A stretch of 64,000 nt of DNA. Origin: Streptomyces sp. 378. Its GTDB lineage: Bacteria > Actinomycetota > Actinomycetes > Streptomycetales > Streptomycetaceae. Each line of letters begins with the position of its first letter. Positions within the stretch are counted from its first letter, which is position 1. A program made the position numbers and the translations under genes. The notes beneath the pieces were generated by a model. The model saw only the letters and a list, made by a program, of their open reading frames with translations, was not told the DNA's origin and searched no databases. The stretch lies in the NCBI RefSeq assembly GCF_030124145.1, contig NZ_JASKMS010000001.1, positions 186,001-250,000 of the forward strand, given 5' to 3'. Positions 1 through 8,125 of the stretch are shown one piece after another.

Positions 1-721
1 ACGCGGGCAGGAAGCACAGCCCGACCGGCGCACTGACCATCACGCCCGCCCGGCGGGCCCTGACCGTCGCGGCGCGGCCCCAGTCGGCACGGGCCTCTGC
101 GGCGAGCCGTGCGACCGGCACGGCGGCGGGCAGCCCGGACACATCGGCCCGTTCCAGCAGCGCGGCCAGGGCTCCGGCGCCCGGGAGGGCCCCCAACCTC
201 CGCCAGGCCGCACCCGGTTCCCCACCCAGCCGCACCTCCGCCGCACCCCGTGCGAGGGCGTCGCCGACGGGGCCGCCGAGGGCCTCGCCCACCGCCTGCG
301 CCGCGATCACCGGGCCGGCACCCGCCGCGATGCAGGCCGCCAGCAGGTCGGCGGCGAGGGGCAGTTGCCGCGCCGCCTCGGCGAGGTCGGATGTGCGCGG
401 ATCCGCGCCGACCGTCTCCCGCCTCAGCCGCCACCGCCACACACCCACCGCGCCTGCCAGCCCCACGGCGACCCCGGCCAGACCCCCGACCAGCGCCCAT
501 CCGGCGCACGCCACGCCCGCCGGGGGCAACCAGGCCCGGGCAATCCCGTCCAGGGCCAGGCGTGGAACAGGCGCCGGCACCTCCCGGGCCCTCACCAGGC
601 CGGCCAGTCGCCGACGCGTCCTCCGGCGACGCCGGGACGTGATCAGCCACCGCGCCGACCCTGCGCAGACCGCCACGATCCCCACGGCCACCCCCAGCCT
701 GTGGACAACTTCTGTGCTCAT
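1..721 (-). CDS. TadC-like type II/IV pilus assembly membrane protein (5' part, runs off left edge)
   Basis: The frame is open from an ATG at 721 to the window edge with no stop, giving about 240 residues. It starts MSTEVVHRLGVAVG, has an N-terminal hydrophobic stretch, a basic patch (SRRRRRTRRR), a hydrophobic pair around residues 65-95 and then a soluble helical segment (AARQLPLAADLLAACIAAG) typical of the type II secretion F domain. The visible end, VSAPVGLCFLPA, resembles the closing FLP motif of TadB/TadC proteins. The ATG overlaps the tadB stop (ATGA), so the two are translationally coupled. In Tad systems TadB and TadC form the inner-membrane platform on which the TadA ATPase acts. The pilin and TadE/F genes would lie further left. 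The TadC assignment rests on gene order and topology. Confidence 0.8.
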   Translation of the reverse strand, partial: MSTEVVHRLGVAVGIVAVCAGSARWLITSRRRRRTRRRLAGLVRAREVPAPVPRLALDGIARAWLPPAGVACAGWALVGGLAGVAVGLAGAVGVWRWRLRRETVGADPRTSDLAEAARQLPLAADLLAACIAAGAGPVIAAQAVGEALGGPVGDALARGAAEVRLGGEPGAAWRRLGALPGAGALAALLERADVSGLPAAVPVARLAAEARADWGRAATVRARRAGVMVSAPVGLCFLPA

Positions 722-1572
722 GCCGCTCCCTCCGCGCTCCGTACGATCCGCCCCACCCACCACAGCCCCAGGCCCTCCATCACCCCGCCGGTCGCCAGGC
801 AGCCCAGCCCCGCCCCCGTGTGCAGCAGGACGTGGAGGGGATCGGCGCCCAGCGCGGTGCCGATGGCGAGGCCCAGGGCCGGCAGCCCGGCGAGCATCAC
901 CGCCGTGGCCCGAGCACCCGCCAACTGGGCACGCAGGTCGGACCGTTGATCCCGCTCGGCGCGCAGGGCGGCGGCGAGCCGGTCGAGTCCGGCCGCAAGT
1001 CCCGCGCCCTGGTCCACGGCGACCCGCCAGCACGCCGCCAGGCCAAGCAGCCCCTCGGCACCCGGTTGCCGTGCCGCCGTCGCGAGCGCGTCCGGCACAT
1101 CACCGCCGAACCGCGCCGCCGCCAGCACCGTCACCTGAGCGTCGGCGAGTCCGTAGCAGTCCCGCGCGGCCCGCAACAACGCCTCGCCCGGCTGGCGTCC
1201 GGCCCGCACCTCCCCGGCGAGCGTGCCGCACAGGGCGATCACCGCGTCGGCCCGCTGTTCCCGGTCCCGCCGCGCCCCGCCGGCCAGCCGGGCCCGCCTC
1301 AGCAGCGGCACCCCGGCCGCCCCCAGGACGACCGGCAGCACCGACGCCCCCGGCACCGCCAGCACCAGCCCGGCCACCGCCGACCACCACTCGGCTCCCA
1401 GCCTCCCGCGGAGGCGCCGCAGCCCACCGGTCAGCCGCCGCCACCCAGCCGGTCCCTGCGCGACGGCCCCGCCACCCGCGAGCAGCAACCGTGCCCGCCG
1501 CGCCGCCTCCTCCCGCTCGGCCAACAGCCACACGGCCGCCCCCATGCACACCACCGCCGCACCCGTCGACAT
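718..1572 (-). CDS. TadB-like type II secretion F-domain membrane protein
   Basis: 284 residues from an ATG at 1572, one base after the tadA stop, preceded by GGGGGTG inside the tadA end. It begins MSTGAAVVCMGAAVWLLA (first membrane segment). A second hydrophobic pair follows at about residues 65-95 and a central helical F-domain segment contains LLRAARDCYGLADAQV. The C-terminal membrane helices hold VMLAGLPALGLAIGTALGADPL, the pattern expected of TadB. A longer upstream frame exists but overlaps tadA and has coding bias for tadA only, so it was discarded. TadB forms part of the membrane platform for Flp-type pilus or secretion assembly. It sits in the operon ssd-tadA-tadB-tadC, with ATGA overlap to tadC. 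Confidence 0.85.
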   Translation of the reverse strand: MSTGAAVVCMGAAVWLLAEREEAARRARLLLAGGGAVAQGPAGWRRLTGGLRRLRGRLGAEWWSAVAGLVLAVPGASVLPVVLGAAGVPLLRRARLAGGARRDREQRADAVIALCGTLAGEVRAGRQPGEALLRAARDCYGLADAQVTVLAAARFGGDVPDALATAARQPGAEGLLGLAACWRVAVDQGAGLAAGLDRLAAALRAERDQRSDLRAQLAGARATAVMLAGLPALGLAIGTALGADPLHVLLHTGAGLGCLATGGVMEGLGLWWVGRIVRSAEGAA

Positions 1573-1573
1573 C

Positions 1574-2800
1574 TCAGGCACCCCCGTCACGACCGGCCCC
1601 CTCCACCGCGGCCTCGTCCGGCCTGCTCCCGCTCGCCTCACCCCGAAGAAGCCCCCGCAGCCGCTCCCAACCCCGCTCCCGCACGAACGCCTGCGCTCCC
1701 CACCGCAGGGCCGGCACTGTCCGCACCAGCCCCGACGGGTCCCGCTCCAGCACGTGCACCTCGGCGATCCGTCGCCGCCCGGAGCGGTCGCGCACCAGAT
1801 GCAGCACCACGGAGAGCGCGGCCGCCAATTGGCTGTGCAGCGCGGCCCGGTCGAGTCCGGCGGCCGTGCCGAGCGCCTCCAGCCGGGCCGGTACATCGGC
1901 GGCGGCGTTGGCGTGCACGGTCCCGCAGCCGCCCTCGTGGCCGGTGTTCAACGCGGCCAGCAGATGCACCACTTCGGGTCCGCGCACCTCACCCACGACC
2001 AGCCGGTCGGGCCGCATCCGCAGCGCCTGACGCACCAGATCCTCGAGGGTGACCAGGCCCGCGCCCTCCTGGTTGGCGGGTCTGGTCTCCAGCCGCACGA
2101 CGTGCGGATGATCGGGTCGCAGTTCCGCCGAGTCCTCGGCGAGGACGATCCGCTCGTCCGGCCCCACCAGTCCCAGCAGGGCACTCAGCAGCGTGGTCTT
2201 GCCGGTGCCGGTTCCTCCGCTGACCAGAAAGGACAGCCGGGCGTCGAGCAGCGCCCGCAGCACGCGGTCCCCGCCCGGCGGCACCGTGCCCGCCGCGACC
2301 AGCTCGCCGAGGGTGAAGGCACGGGGCCGCACGACCCGCAGCGACAGGCAGGCGCAGCCGACGGCCACCGGCGGCAGCACCGCGTGCAATCGCGTTCCGT
2401 CGGGCAGCCGGGCGTCGGCCCAGGGCCGGGCGTCGTCCAGTCGGCGTCCGGCCACGGCGGCCAGACGCTGGGCGAGACGCCGCACGGCCGCCGCGTCCGG
2501 GAACCGCACCGGCGTCAGCTCCAGTCCGCCGCCCCGGTCCACCCAGACCCGGTCCGGGGCCGACACGAGCACGTCCGTCACCGACGGATCGGCGAGGAGC
2601 GGCTCCAACGGTCCGCTGCCGACCAGCTCGGACCGCAACTGTGCGGCGGCCCCCAGGACCTCGGCGTCCCCGAGGACCCGCCCCTGTTCCCGCAGGGCCT
2701 GCGCCACGCGTGCGGGGGTCGGCTCGGCCCCGCTCTCGGCCAGCCACCGCCGCACACCGTCGAGCAGCGCCGCGCCCTCGTGAGTGGCCAGGGTGCTCAT
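1574..2800 (-). CDS. TadA/CpaF-family secretion ATPase
   Basis: 408 residues; ATG at 2800 overlaps the ssd stop. It is a hexameric secretion or pilus-assembly ATPase of the type II/IV (GspE/VirB11) superfamily. Visible motifs are a Walker A loop GGTGTGKTTLLSALLG near residue 200, an Asp box (VLAEDSAELRP), a Walker B strand with RPDRLVVGEVRGPEV, and a His box around HEGGCGTVHANAAADVPARL. The N-terminal part (residues 1-180) matches the CpaF-type N-domain, including the DPSVTDVLVSAPDRVWVDRGG segment. It lies between ssd (TadZ/CpaE-like) upstream and tadB/tadC downstream with overlapping junctions, as in known Tad loci. It likely powers assembly of an Flp-like surface filament or a related secretion step in the cytoplasmic membrane. 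Confidence 0.92.
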   Translation of the reverse strand: MSTLATHEGAALLDGVRRWLAESGAEPTPARVAQALREQGRVLGDAEVLGAAAQLRSELVGSGPLEPLLADPSVTDVLVSAPDRVWVDRGGGLELTPVRFPDAAAVRRLAQRLAAVAGRRLDDARPWADARLPDGTRLHAVLPPVAVGCACLSLRVVRPRAFTLGELVAAGTVPPGGDRVLRALLDARLSFLVSGGTGTGKTTLLSALLGLVGPDERIVLAEDSAELRPDHPHVVRLETRPANQEGAGLVTLEDLVRQALRMRPDRLVVGEVRGPEVVHLLAALNTGHEGGCGTVHANAAADVPARLEALGTAAGLDRAALHSQLAAALSVVLHLVRDRSGRRRIAEVHVLERDPSGLVRTVPALRWGAQAFVRERGWERLRGLLRGEASGSRPDEAAVEGAGRDGGA

Positions 2801-3909
2801 GCCGCACCCGCCTCGACGAGCGCCCGCTCCCAGAACCCCTTGCAGAACCGGGCGAGCGGTCCTCGAGGAACGGCGCCCGGTGGCGCCGCGCCCTCGTCCG
2901 GGCGCGTCAGCCCCGGCTCGTCCGGTACCTCGCCGACCAGGGGCAGTCGGAGCAGCCGGGCCACCTCGCGGTCGTCGAGCCCCGGTGGGTACGGCCCGCG
3001 GACCGCCACGCGCAGGTCCCGCAGGACCATGCCGACCGCGGAGGCCACCCGCCCCGCGGCCGCGACGGCCCGCAGCTCGGCGGGCACCACCAGCAAGCCC
3101 AGGTCCAGCTGCGAGAGGACCTCGGCGACACCGTCGTCGATCCGGCGGGGCAGGTCGACCACGACCGTGCCTCCCCGGCGCCGGGCCGCCGCGAGCACCG
3201 CGCGCACCGCCTGCGGCGGGACGGCGATCCGGTCGCCGCGGTCCCAGCTGAGCACCCGAAGCGAGTGCAGCTCGGGCAGCGACTCCTCCAGGGCTCCCCC
3301 GCCGACCCGTCCGCGTGAGGAGGCGAATGCGGGCCAGCGCAGCCCTTCGGCCGTCTCACCGCCGAGGAGCACGTCGAGTCCGCCGCCCAGCGGATCGGCG
3401 TCCACGAGGAGGGTGCGCAGTCCCTCCCGCGCGGAGGAGACGGCGAGGGCGCAGGAGAGCGTGGAGGCTCCGGCCCCGCCTCGGCCGCCGATGACACCCA
3501 CGGTGAGGGCGGGCCGGCCGACGCCCTCGGCCACGTCGGCGATCCGGTCGACCAGCCACTGCTCGCCGTCGGGCAGCATCAGCACGTGCTCGGCGCCGAT
3601 CTCGACGGCCCGTCGCCACACCCCTGAGTCGTCCTGGTCCCGGCCCACGAGGACGACGCCCCTTCTGCGCGCGGCCCCGCGCACCCTCCGCGCCGCGTCG
3701 TCGCCCACCAGGATCAGCGGCGCGGCCTCCCAGCCGCCTCTGCGCTCCGGCACCCCGTGATGCACCTCGGGTGTGGCGCCCGCCGCCGCGCACAGGCGGA
3801 GCAGATCGTCGAGGAGTTCGGTGTCCTCGGTGACGATCAGCGGTCCGCCCTGCCGGCCTCCGGCGGTTGGCGGCGGGTCGTGCGTGACGGTTCCGGCCAC
3901 GGTTTCCAT
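2797..3909 (-). CDS. ssd: Septum-site-determining / TadZ-CpaE-like P-loop protein Ssd
   Basis: 370 residues from ATG at 3909, which is preceded by GAAGGGGG. The frame extends upstream to 4224, but that part has poor coding character and no better start. The N-terminal third (about 1-125) is receiver-like, with LIVTEDTELLDDLLRLCAAAG. The C-terminal part is a MinD/ParA-type ATPase fold with VIGGRGGAGASTLSCALAV, a deviant Walker A loop whose usual second lysine is replaced (GGAGAST). It also has TLLVDADPLGGGLDVLLGGE and TVVVDLPRRIDDGV. Actinobacterial Ssd proteins affect septum placement, and TadZ/CpaE proteins localise Tad pilus machinery. Position as first gene of the tad operon fits the latter role. 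Loss of the P-loop lysine suggests weak or absent ATP hydrolysis. Confidence 0.88.
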   Translation of the reverse strand: METVAGTVTHDPPPTAGGRQGGPLIVTEDTELLDDLLRLCAAAGATPEVHHGVPERRGGWEAAPLILVGDDAARRVRGAARRRGVVLVGRDQDDSGVWRRAVEIGAEHVLMLPDGEQWLVDRIADVAEGVGRPALTVGVIGGRGGAGASTLSCALAVSSAREGLRTLLVDADPLGGGLDVLLGGETAEGLRWPAFASSRGRVGGGALEESLPELHSLRVLSWDRGDRIAVPPQAVRAVLAAARRRGGTVVVDLPRRIDDGVAEVLSQLDLGLLVVPAELRAVAAAGRVASAVGMVLRDLRVAVRGPYPPGLDDREVARLLRLPLVGEVPDEPGLTRPDEGAAPPGAVPRGPLARFCKGFWERALVEAGAA

Positions 3910-4483
3910 CCCCCTTCGCTGCGTGACTCGCACGGCCCCTGCGGCCCCGCGATTCCCAAACGTGGGAAGAACCGGCGAGTGGCCTCCCTGTGAACGGCCG
4001 ACGGAAACCGGCCAAACGCTCCCGGGTACTCGGAACCGGCCATGAACTCGCCGCGAGCGGGACGCGCAGGAATCACGGTGCAGCGAACCCGGAAATCGTG
4101 TGGATCTTGGTGGAAAACTGTGGATGCGCCGGGGGTTGTGAATATCGCCTTCACCCATACCGGTGAGCCGCTCAGACCCTCTGTGCGGCTTCCACAGAGC
4201 AGTCCGATCGCCACACAGCGTCACAAGTCATGCGCATGTCAAGAACGCGTCCGGGACTCTGCCGGACCGGCTGTCAGGCCGTGAGAAGAAGGAGAAAACC
4301 CACCCGGACATGCGACGACCCCCGCCGGGGGGGAGAGCGGGGGTCGTCCCCACGGCCGACTCGGGGGGGGGAGGAGTCGGGCCGGGTTAGCACGGTCGCG
4401 AACGATCCGTGACTTCCATGGTGTACCCGAGAGCCTTCTCAGGCAAACCCACGCGCCCCACCTTACGCCGAATGGGCTGCCCC
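3910..4483. other. Divergent intergenic region between ssd and the HAD gene
   Basis: About 570 bases with no convincing gene. It holds the ssd promoter region and several TGTGGA/TCCACA hexamers (for example around 4099 and 4120) that resemble half DnaA boxes but not the full nonamer. A leader-like stretch precedes two strong hairpins at 4314-4380. A 26-codon reading frame (ATG 4311, TAG 4388) overlaps the hairpins but its GGAG is about 15 nt away, so I do not call it a gene. Confidence 0.5.
4314..4380 (+). terminator. Tandem G+C-rich hairpins upstream of the HAD gene
   Basis: First hairpin: a perfect 12-bp stem, GACGACCCCCGC (4314-4325) with GCGGGGGTCGTC (4337-4348), loop 11 nt. Second hairpin: CCGACTC (4356-4362) with GAGTCGG (4374-4380) around a run of G. 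They lie about 100 bases before the leaderless HAD start and between two divergently transcribed genes, so neither neighbour needs them as an ordinary 3' terminator. They may end a short unidentified transcript or protect the HAD promoter from read-through. Confidence 0.6.
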
Positions 4484-4489
4484 TATGCT
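4484..4489 (+). promoter_or_regulatory. -10 hexamer TATGCT for leaderless HAD transcript
   Basis: TATGCT ends 7 nt before GTG 4497, so transcription should begin at or next to the start codon. No Shine-Dalgarno sequence is present. The ATG at 4485 lies inside the hexamer, which argues against it as the start. Confidence 0.55.
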
Positions 4490-4496
4490 CTGGGAC

Positions 4497-5318
4497 GTGG
4501 AAAACCACTCGTTGCCCCGCACAGCCGCCTTCTTTGACCTGGACAAGACGGTCATTGCGAAGTCGAGCACGCTCACGTTCAGCAAGTCGTTCTACCAAGG
4601 CGGTCTGATCAACCGCAGGGCCGTCTTGCGTACCGCATATGCCCAGTTCGTCTTCCTCGCCGGCGGCGCCGACCACGACCAGATGGAGCGCATGCGCGCA
4701 TATCTGTCCGCCCTGTGCCGCGGCTGGAACGTGCAGCAGGTCAAGGAGATCGTCGCCGAGACGCTGCACGACCTGATCGACCCGATCATCTACGACGAGG
4801 CGGCCTCCCTGATCGAGGAGCACCACACCGCCGGACGCGATGTCGTCATCGTGTCCACCTCGGGCGCCGAAGTGGTCGAGCCGATCGGCGAGCTGCTCGG
4901 CGCGGACCGCGTCGTCGCCACCCGCATGGTCGTGGGCGAGGACGGCTGCTTCACCGGCGAGGTGGAGTACTACGCGTACGGCCCCACCAAGGCCGAGGCC
5001 GTCAGGGAACTGGCCGCGTCGGAGGGGTACGACCTCAGCCGCTGCTACGCCTACAGCGACTCGGCGACCGATGTGCCGATGCTGGAGTCCGTCGGCCATC
5101 CGCACGCCGTGAACCCGGACCGGGCGCTGCGCCGCGAGGCCCTCGCACGCGGGTGGCCGATCCTGGACTTCCACCGCCCCGTCCGGCTCAAGCAGCGCAT
5201 TCCGGCGTTCTCCGTACCGCCGCGTCCGGCGCTCGTCGCGGTCGCCGCCATAGGAGCCGCCGCAGCCACCGCGGGACTCGTCTGGTACGCGAACAGGCGC
5301 CGGGCGACGGTCGCTTGA
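4497..5318 (+). CDS. HAD-superfamily (subfamily IB) hydrolase, SerB-like, with C-terminal membrane anchor
   Basis: 273 residues if started at GTG 4497 (VENHSLPRTAAFFDLDKT); an ATG at 4485 would add four residues. HAD motif I is FFDLDKT (D14 nucleophile, D16 acid-base), motif II is IVSTSG, and motif III-IV are K in GPTKAEAV and YSDSATDVPML. These are the hallmarks of HAD IB phosphatases related to phosphoserine phosphatase. The C-terminus has a hydrophobic segment (ALVAVAAIGAAAATAGLVWYA) followed by ANRRR, so the enzyme is probably tethered to the inner face of the membrane. Streptomyces orthologues have been annotated as a morphological-differentiation-associated protein. The substrate is not evident. 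It is divergent from the ssd-tad operon and just upstream of the 6S RNA locus. Confidence 0.88.
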   Translation: MENHSLPRTAAFFDLDKTVIAKSSTLTFSKSFYQGGLINRRAVLRTAYAQFVFLAGGADHDQMERMRAYLSALCRGWNVQQVKEIVAETLHDLIDPIIYDEAASLIEEHHTAGRDVVIVSTSGAEVVEPIGELLGADRVVATRMVVGEDGCFTGEVEYYAYGPTKAEAVRELAASEGYDLSRCYAYSDSATDVPMLESVGHPHAVNPDRALRREALARGWPILDFHRPVRLKQRIPAFSVPPRPALVAVAAIGAAAATAGLVWYANRRRATVA

Positions 5319-5444
5319 CCTGGTACGACGCACGGTCCTATGTGAACCCAAAAGTAAAGAAGTGCAGTCTGGACTTCCGCTCACTGCGGGGCAGGAGTAC
5401 AAAGGACTCAACGGCCCGCGAGACCAAGGACATCCGAGAGGATC

Positions 5445-5638
5445 ACCTTTTTAACGCATTTGGCCCCACGGACCGAGCATGAACACCGGGCACCCACGCG
5501 ACGTCGACCCGTCGAATACGGGCCAGCCGCACCAGGGACGGGCAAAGCTCCCGACCTGATGGGCATATATCGAGGACGCTTGGTAACCCGGTGCTCATGC
5601 CAGCGGCGGTACGAGAACTCGTACCGCCGCATCATTTT
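5445..5638 (+). ncRNA. Probable 6S-like RNA (scr3559-type)
   Basis: The 335-base gap between the HAD gene and the Fic-like gene encodes a long hairpin. GCATGAACACCGGG (5477-5490) pairs with CCCGGTGCTCATGC (5587-5600) over 13 of 14 positions. The interior of about 95 nt forms small helices (for example CCCGT/ACGGG at 5508-5522) within a large bubble. A perfect terminator hairpin with a T run follows directly. A closing stem, interior bubble and terminator is the 6S RNA architecture. From memory, S. coelicolor has a 6S-like RNA of about 190 nt (scr3559) between the orthologues of these same two genes. The 5' end here is estimated from that length, and only the 3' end is fixed by sequence. Confidence 0.6.
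5603..5638 (+). terminator. Canonical intrinsic terminator of the 6S-like RNA
   Basis: Perfect 13-bp stem GCGGCGGTACGAG (5603-5615) / CTCGTACCGCCGC (5618-5630), a two-base loop in this pairing (a four-base loop if the closing pair opens), then ATCATTTTT. A U-tract is rare in this window, so this is the clearest factor-independent terminator here. Confidence 0.85.
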
Positions 5639-5653
5639 TCCCACCGGGCGATG

Positions 5654-6478
5654 TCAGGCCGCTCCGCGTTGCAGCGCCTCGCACACCGCCATGGACTCAC
5701 GGGCCCCCAGTTCGACGGCCCTGCCGCAGTGGGCGATCCAGGCGGCCACGCCCTCGGGGGTACCGGAGACGTACCCGCCCAGGGCCTTCAGGTAGGCGTC
5801 GCGTCCCAGCTCGGCGTGGCCGACCTCGGCCGCGCAGACCGACTTCGGGTCCAACCCGCTGCCCACCAGGACGATGCGTTCGGCCGTGCGCGCGACCAGG
5901 CCGTTGTGGGACGTGAAGGGGCGCAGCGCGAGGAGTTCGCCGTGCACGACGGCGGCCGTCACCAGCGCCGGTGCGGAGCCGCCGGCGATGATCAGTCCGG
6001 CCAGCCCGTCCAGCCGGCCGTGCGCCTCCGCGGCGCCCGGCAGCGGCAGCCCGACGACCGGTTCGTCGACCGGCTCGCCCTCCTTGCGGGGCCGCCCCAC
6101 CTCGTCGCCCTTGCCGGCGGCCGCCACCAGGTGCAGCCGGGCCAGCACGCGCAGGGGCGACTGCCGCCAGATCGACAGCAGCTGGCCCGCCTCGGCGGTG
6201 AGCCGTAGGGCGGCACCCACGGTGCGGGCCTCGTCGTCGCCACTGAAGTCCGTACGCCGGCGCACCTCCTCCAGGGCCCAGTCCGCGCCGGACAGCGCGG
6301 CCGAGCCCCGGGCGCCTCGTAGGGCGGCCTCGGAGGTGATCGCGTTGCTGCGCCGCCGCATGACCCGGTGCCCGTAGACCCGGTCGACGGCCTTGCGTAC
6401 GGACTCCACGGAATCGGCCACTCCGGGCAGCGCCCCCAGAGCCGCGAGGGGATCGGCGGTCGCGCCTGCTGTACTCAT
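5654..6478 (-). CDS. Fic-fold family protein with degenerate Fic motif
   Basis: 274 residues from ATG 6478. It is alpha-helical, with the Fic-like core at residues 172-200: AAVVHGELLALRPFTSHNGLVAR. In active Fic AMP-transferases this segment reads HPFxxGNGRxxR. Here the catalytic His is Arg186 and the Arg after NG is Leu194, so canonical AMP transfer is unlikely. The protein is conserved in Streptomyces, where it has been labelled an oxidoreductase. It is monocistronic, leaderless (TAGGGT ends 7 nt before ATG) and convergent with the 6S-like RNA. Role unknown; a pseudo-enzyme or a scaffold that binds nucleotides are possibilities. Confidence 0.8.
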   Translation of the reverse strand: MSTAGATADPLAALGALPGVADSVESVRKAVDRVYGHRVMRRRSNAITSEAALRGARGSAALSGADWALEEVRRRTDFSGDDEARTVGAALRLTAEAGQLLSIWRQSPLRVLARLHLVAAAGKGDEVGRPRKEGEPVDEPVVGLPLPGAAEAHGRLDGLAGLIIAGGSAPALVTAAVVHGELLALRPFTSHNGLVARTAERIVLVGSGLDPKSVCAAEVGHAELGRDAYLKALGGYVSGTPEGVAAWIAHCGRAVELGARESMAVCEALQRGAA

Positions 6479-6485
6479 GAGTACG

Positions 6486-6491
6486 ACCCTA
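6486..6491 (-). promoter_or_regulatory. -10 hexamer TAGGGT, leaderless Fic-like gene
   Basis: Read on the minus strand, TAGGGT ends 7 nt before ATG 6478, with no ribosome-binding sequence in between. Confidence 0.5.
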
Positions 6492-6567
6492 CGCACCCCG
6501 GGGCCCCGTCCCGCCGCGGAGTGGCCTTCTTCACGCGCGCGTGCGCCCGGCCACGTCCGCCCGAGGA

Positions 6568-7833
6568 CTACCCCTTGGCCGCCGGAGCGCCGGGCACGCC
6601 CTTGGGCGCCGGGGCGGGACGGTCCGACAGGAAGGCCGCCCAGCCCTCCTTGGGCGCCTGGCCGACCGGCAGGCCACGCAGCTTCTCCAGCGTCTTCGGG
6701 TCCTGCGCGTCCAGCCAGTCCACGAGCTGCCGGAACGACACGCAGCGCACCTCCTTCTTGGTGCACACGGTCTCGATGACCTCCTCGACGGCCCGCATGT
6801 AGGTGCCGCCGTTCCAGGACTCGAAGTGGTTGCCGATGATCAGGGGGGCGCGGTTGCCGTCGTAGGCCCGCGCGAAGCCCTTGAGCAGGCCGTCGCGCAT
6901 CTGGTCGCCCCAGTAGTCGAACTTGGCGGGGTTGCCCTGGGTGGTGGTGCCCGATTGGTTGACCATGAAGTTGTAGTCCATGGCGAGCTGCTCGAAGGAG
7001 TGGCCGGGGAACGGCACGAGCTGCATGGACACGTCCCACAGGCCCTGCTTCTTCTTCGGCCAGACCTGGTCGTTGACACCGCTGGTGTCATATCGGAAGC
7101 CCAGGTCACGGGCGGCCCTCATGAAGTTGCGCTGGCCTTCGAGGCAGGGGGTGCGGGCGCCGATGAGCTCCTTGTCGTAGTCGAAGGGCAGCGGGGAGGC
7201 GTCCTTCAGGCCGGTGTTGGTCTTCCAGGTCTTCACGAACCGCTTGGCCTGGGAGATCTCGTCCTTCCAGTCCTGCACGGACCACTCGCCGACACCGCCG
7301 CCGCTGCCGCAGAAGTGGCCGTTGAAGTGGGTGCCGATCTCGTTGCCCTCCAGCCACGCCAGGCGCAGCTGCTTCACCGTGGCGGCGATGCCCCGACGGT
7401 CGTTGAAGCCGATGTCGGAGCGGCCCGGGGAGTGCTGGGGCGGGCGGTACTGGTCACGCTCGTCGTTCGGCAGCATGTACACGCCGCTCAGGAAGTACGT
7501 CATGGTCGCGTTGTTCTTCTTGGCGACCTGGCGGAAGTGGGAGAACAGCTTCTGGCCGTCCTCGCCCGCGCCGTCCCAGGAGAAGACGACGAACTGCGGG
7601 GGCTTCTGGCCGGGCCGCAGCCGTTCGGGCCTGGGCAGGTGGGGCTGGGCGCCGGTGTAGGCGGTGGAGCCGTCTCCGATCAGCCGGACCGCGCTCTTCG
7701 GCGCCTGGGCCGGCGTCGGCTTCTGCGGGTCGGGGTCGTCCTGCCGGGGGGTGCCGGTCGCGCAACCGGCGAGCGATGCGGCGCAGACCGCGGCGATCAC
7801 GGAGCCCGCGGCGATCCTGGGGGTGGCGGCCAT
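6568..7833 (-). CDS. Secreted lipoprotein, polysaccharide-deacetylase-like
   Basis: 421 residues. The lipoprotein signal peptide MAATPRIAAGSVIAAVCAAS is followed by the lipobox LAGC (Cys24), so it should be anchored on the outer face of the membrane. The mature part has a NodB/polysaccharide-deacetylase-like layout: VVFSWDGAGEDG near residue 80, EIGTHFNGH near residue 165 in the place of a metal-binding HxxxH motif, and later APLIIGNHFESWNGGTYM. The C-terminal 40 residues are rich in Ala, Pro and Lys. A carbohydrate esterase or deacetylase acting in the cell wall is the best guess; substrate unknown. It is divergent from the SulP-carbonic anhydrase gene. Confidence 0.8.
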   Translation of the reverse strand: MAATPRIAAGSVIAAVCAASLAGCATGTPRQDDPDPQKPTPAQAPKSAVRLIGDGSTAYTGAQPHLPRPERLRPGQKPPQFVVFSWDGAGEDGQKLFSHFRQVAKKNNATMTYFLSGVYMLPNDERDQYRPPQHSPGRSDIGFNDRRGIAATVKQLRLAWLEGNEIGTHFNGHFCGSGGGVGEWSVQDWKDEISQAKRFVKTWKTNTGLKDASPLPFDYDKELIGARTPCLEGQRNFMRAARDLGFRYDTSGVNDQVWPKKKQGLWDVSMQLVPFPGHSFEQLAMDYNFMVNQSGTTTQGNPAKFDYWGDQMRDGLLKGFARAYDGNRAPLIIGNHFESWNGGTYMRAVEEVIETVCTKKEVRCVSFRQLVDWLDAQDPKTLEKLRGLPVGQAPKEGWAAFLSDRPAPAPKGVPGAPAAKG

Positions 7834-8125
7834 GTTCCGCCCACCTTCTTCCTTCTCTCGGGTGCGGACAGCGCCGCCACATTCACACGGGACCGAGAAG
7901 GAATTAGTCCGACAAGCCGATCAAATAGGCACTTCACTCTTCAGAGTGATCTATTCACCCATTTGCCCGTAAAATCTATGCTCGCCCTTTACTCTGCATT
8001 ACGATCCGTTTACCGAGCGTTGATTCATCCCGCCGATTCACGCCGTGACCGCCGCGACCGAACCCCGCCCTGAGCGGGACCCCCCAATGACGCGACCGCC
8101 GCAGCCCCGGAGGAGACGGGAAACC
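7834..8125. other. Divergent promoter region, locally AT-rich
   Basis: About 290 bases between the lipoprotein gene and the transporter gene. Bases 7900-8030 are much richer in A+T than their surroundings and probably hold both promoters. In-frame GTG 8045 and ATG 8087 could extend the transporter but lack good ribosome-binding sites. No gene is seen here. Confidence 0.4.

Noticed and set aside
1223..3760. 845-codon plus-strand frame across tadA and ssd
   Set aside because: Antisense shadow frame; the minus strand has clear ATPase motifs and correct start-stop overlaps.
4090..4215. Several TGTGGA/TCCACA hexamers suggesting DnaA boxes near ssd
   Set aside because: None matches the full TTGTCCACA nonamer, and the spacing is irregular. 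They are common in this base composition.
4311..4390. 26-codon leader peptide before the HAD gene
   Set aside because: The ribosome-binding site is too far away and the frame coincides with hairpins. Kept only as part of a finding.
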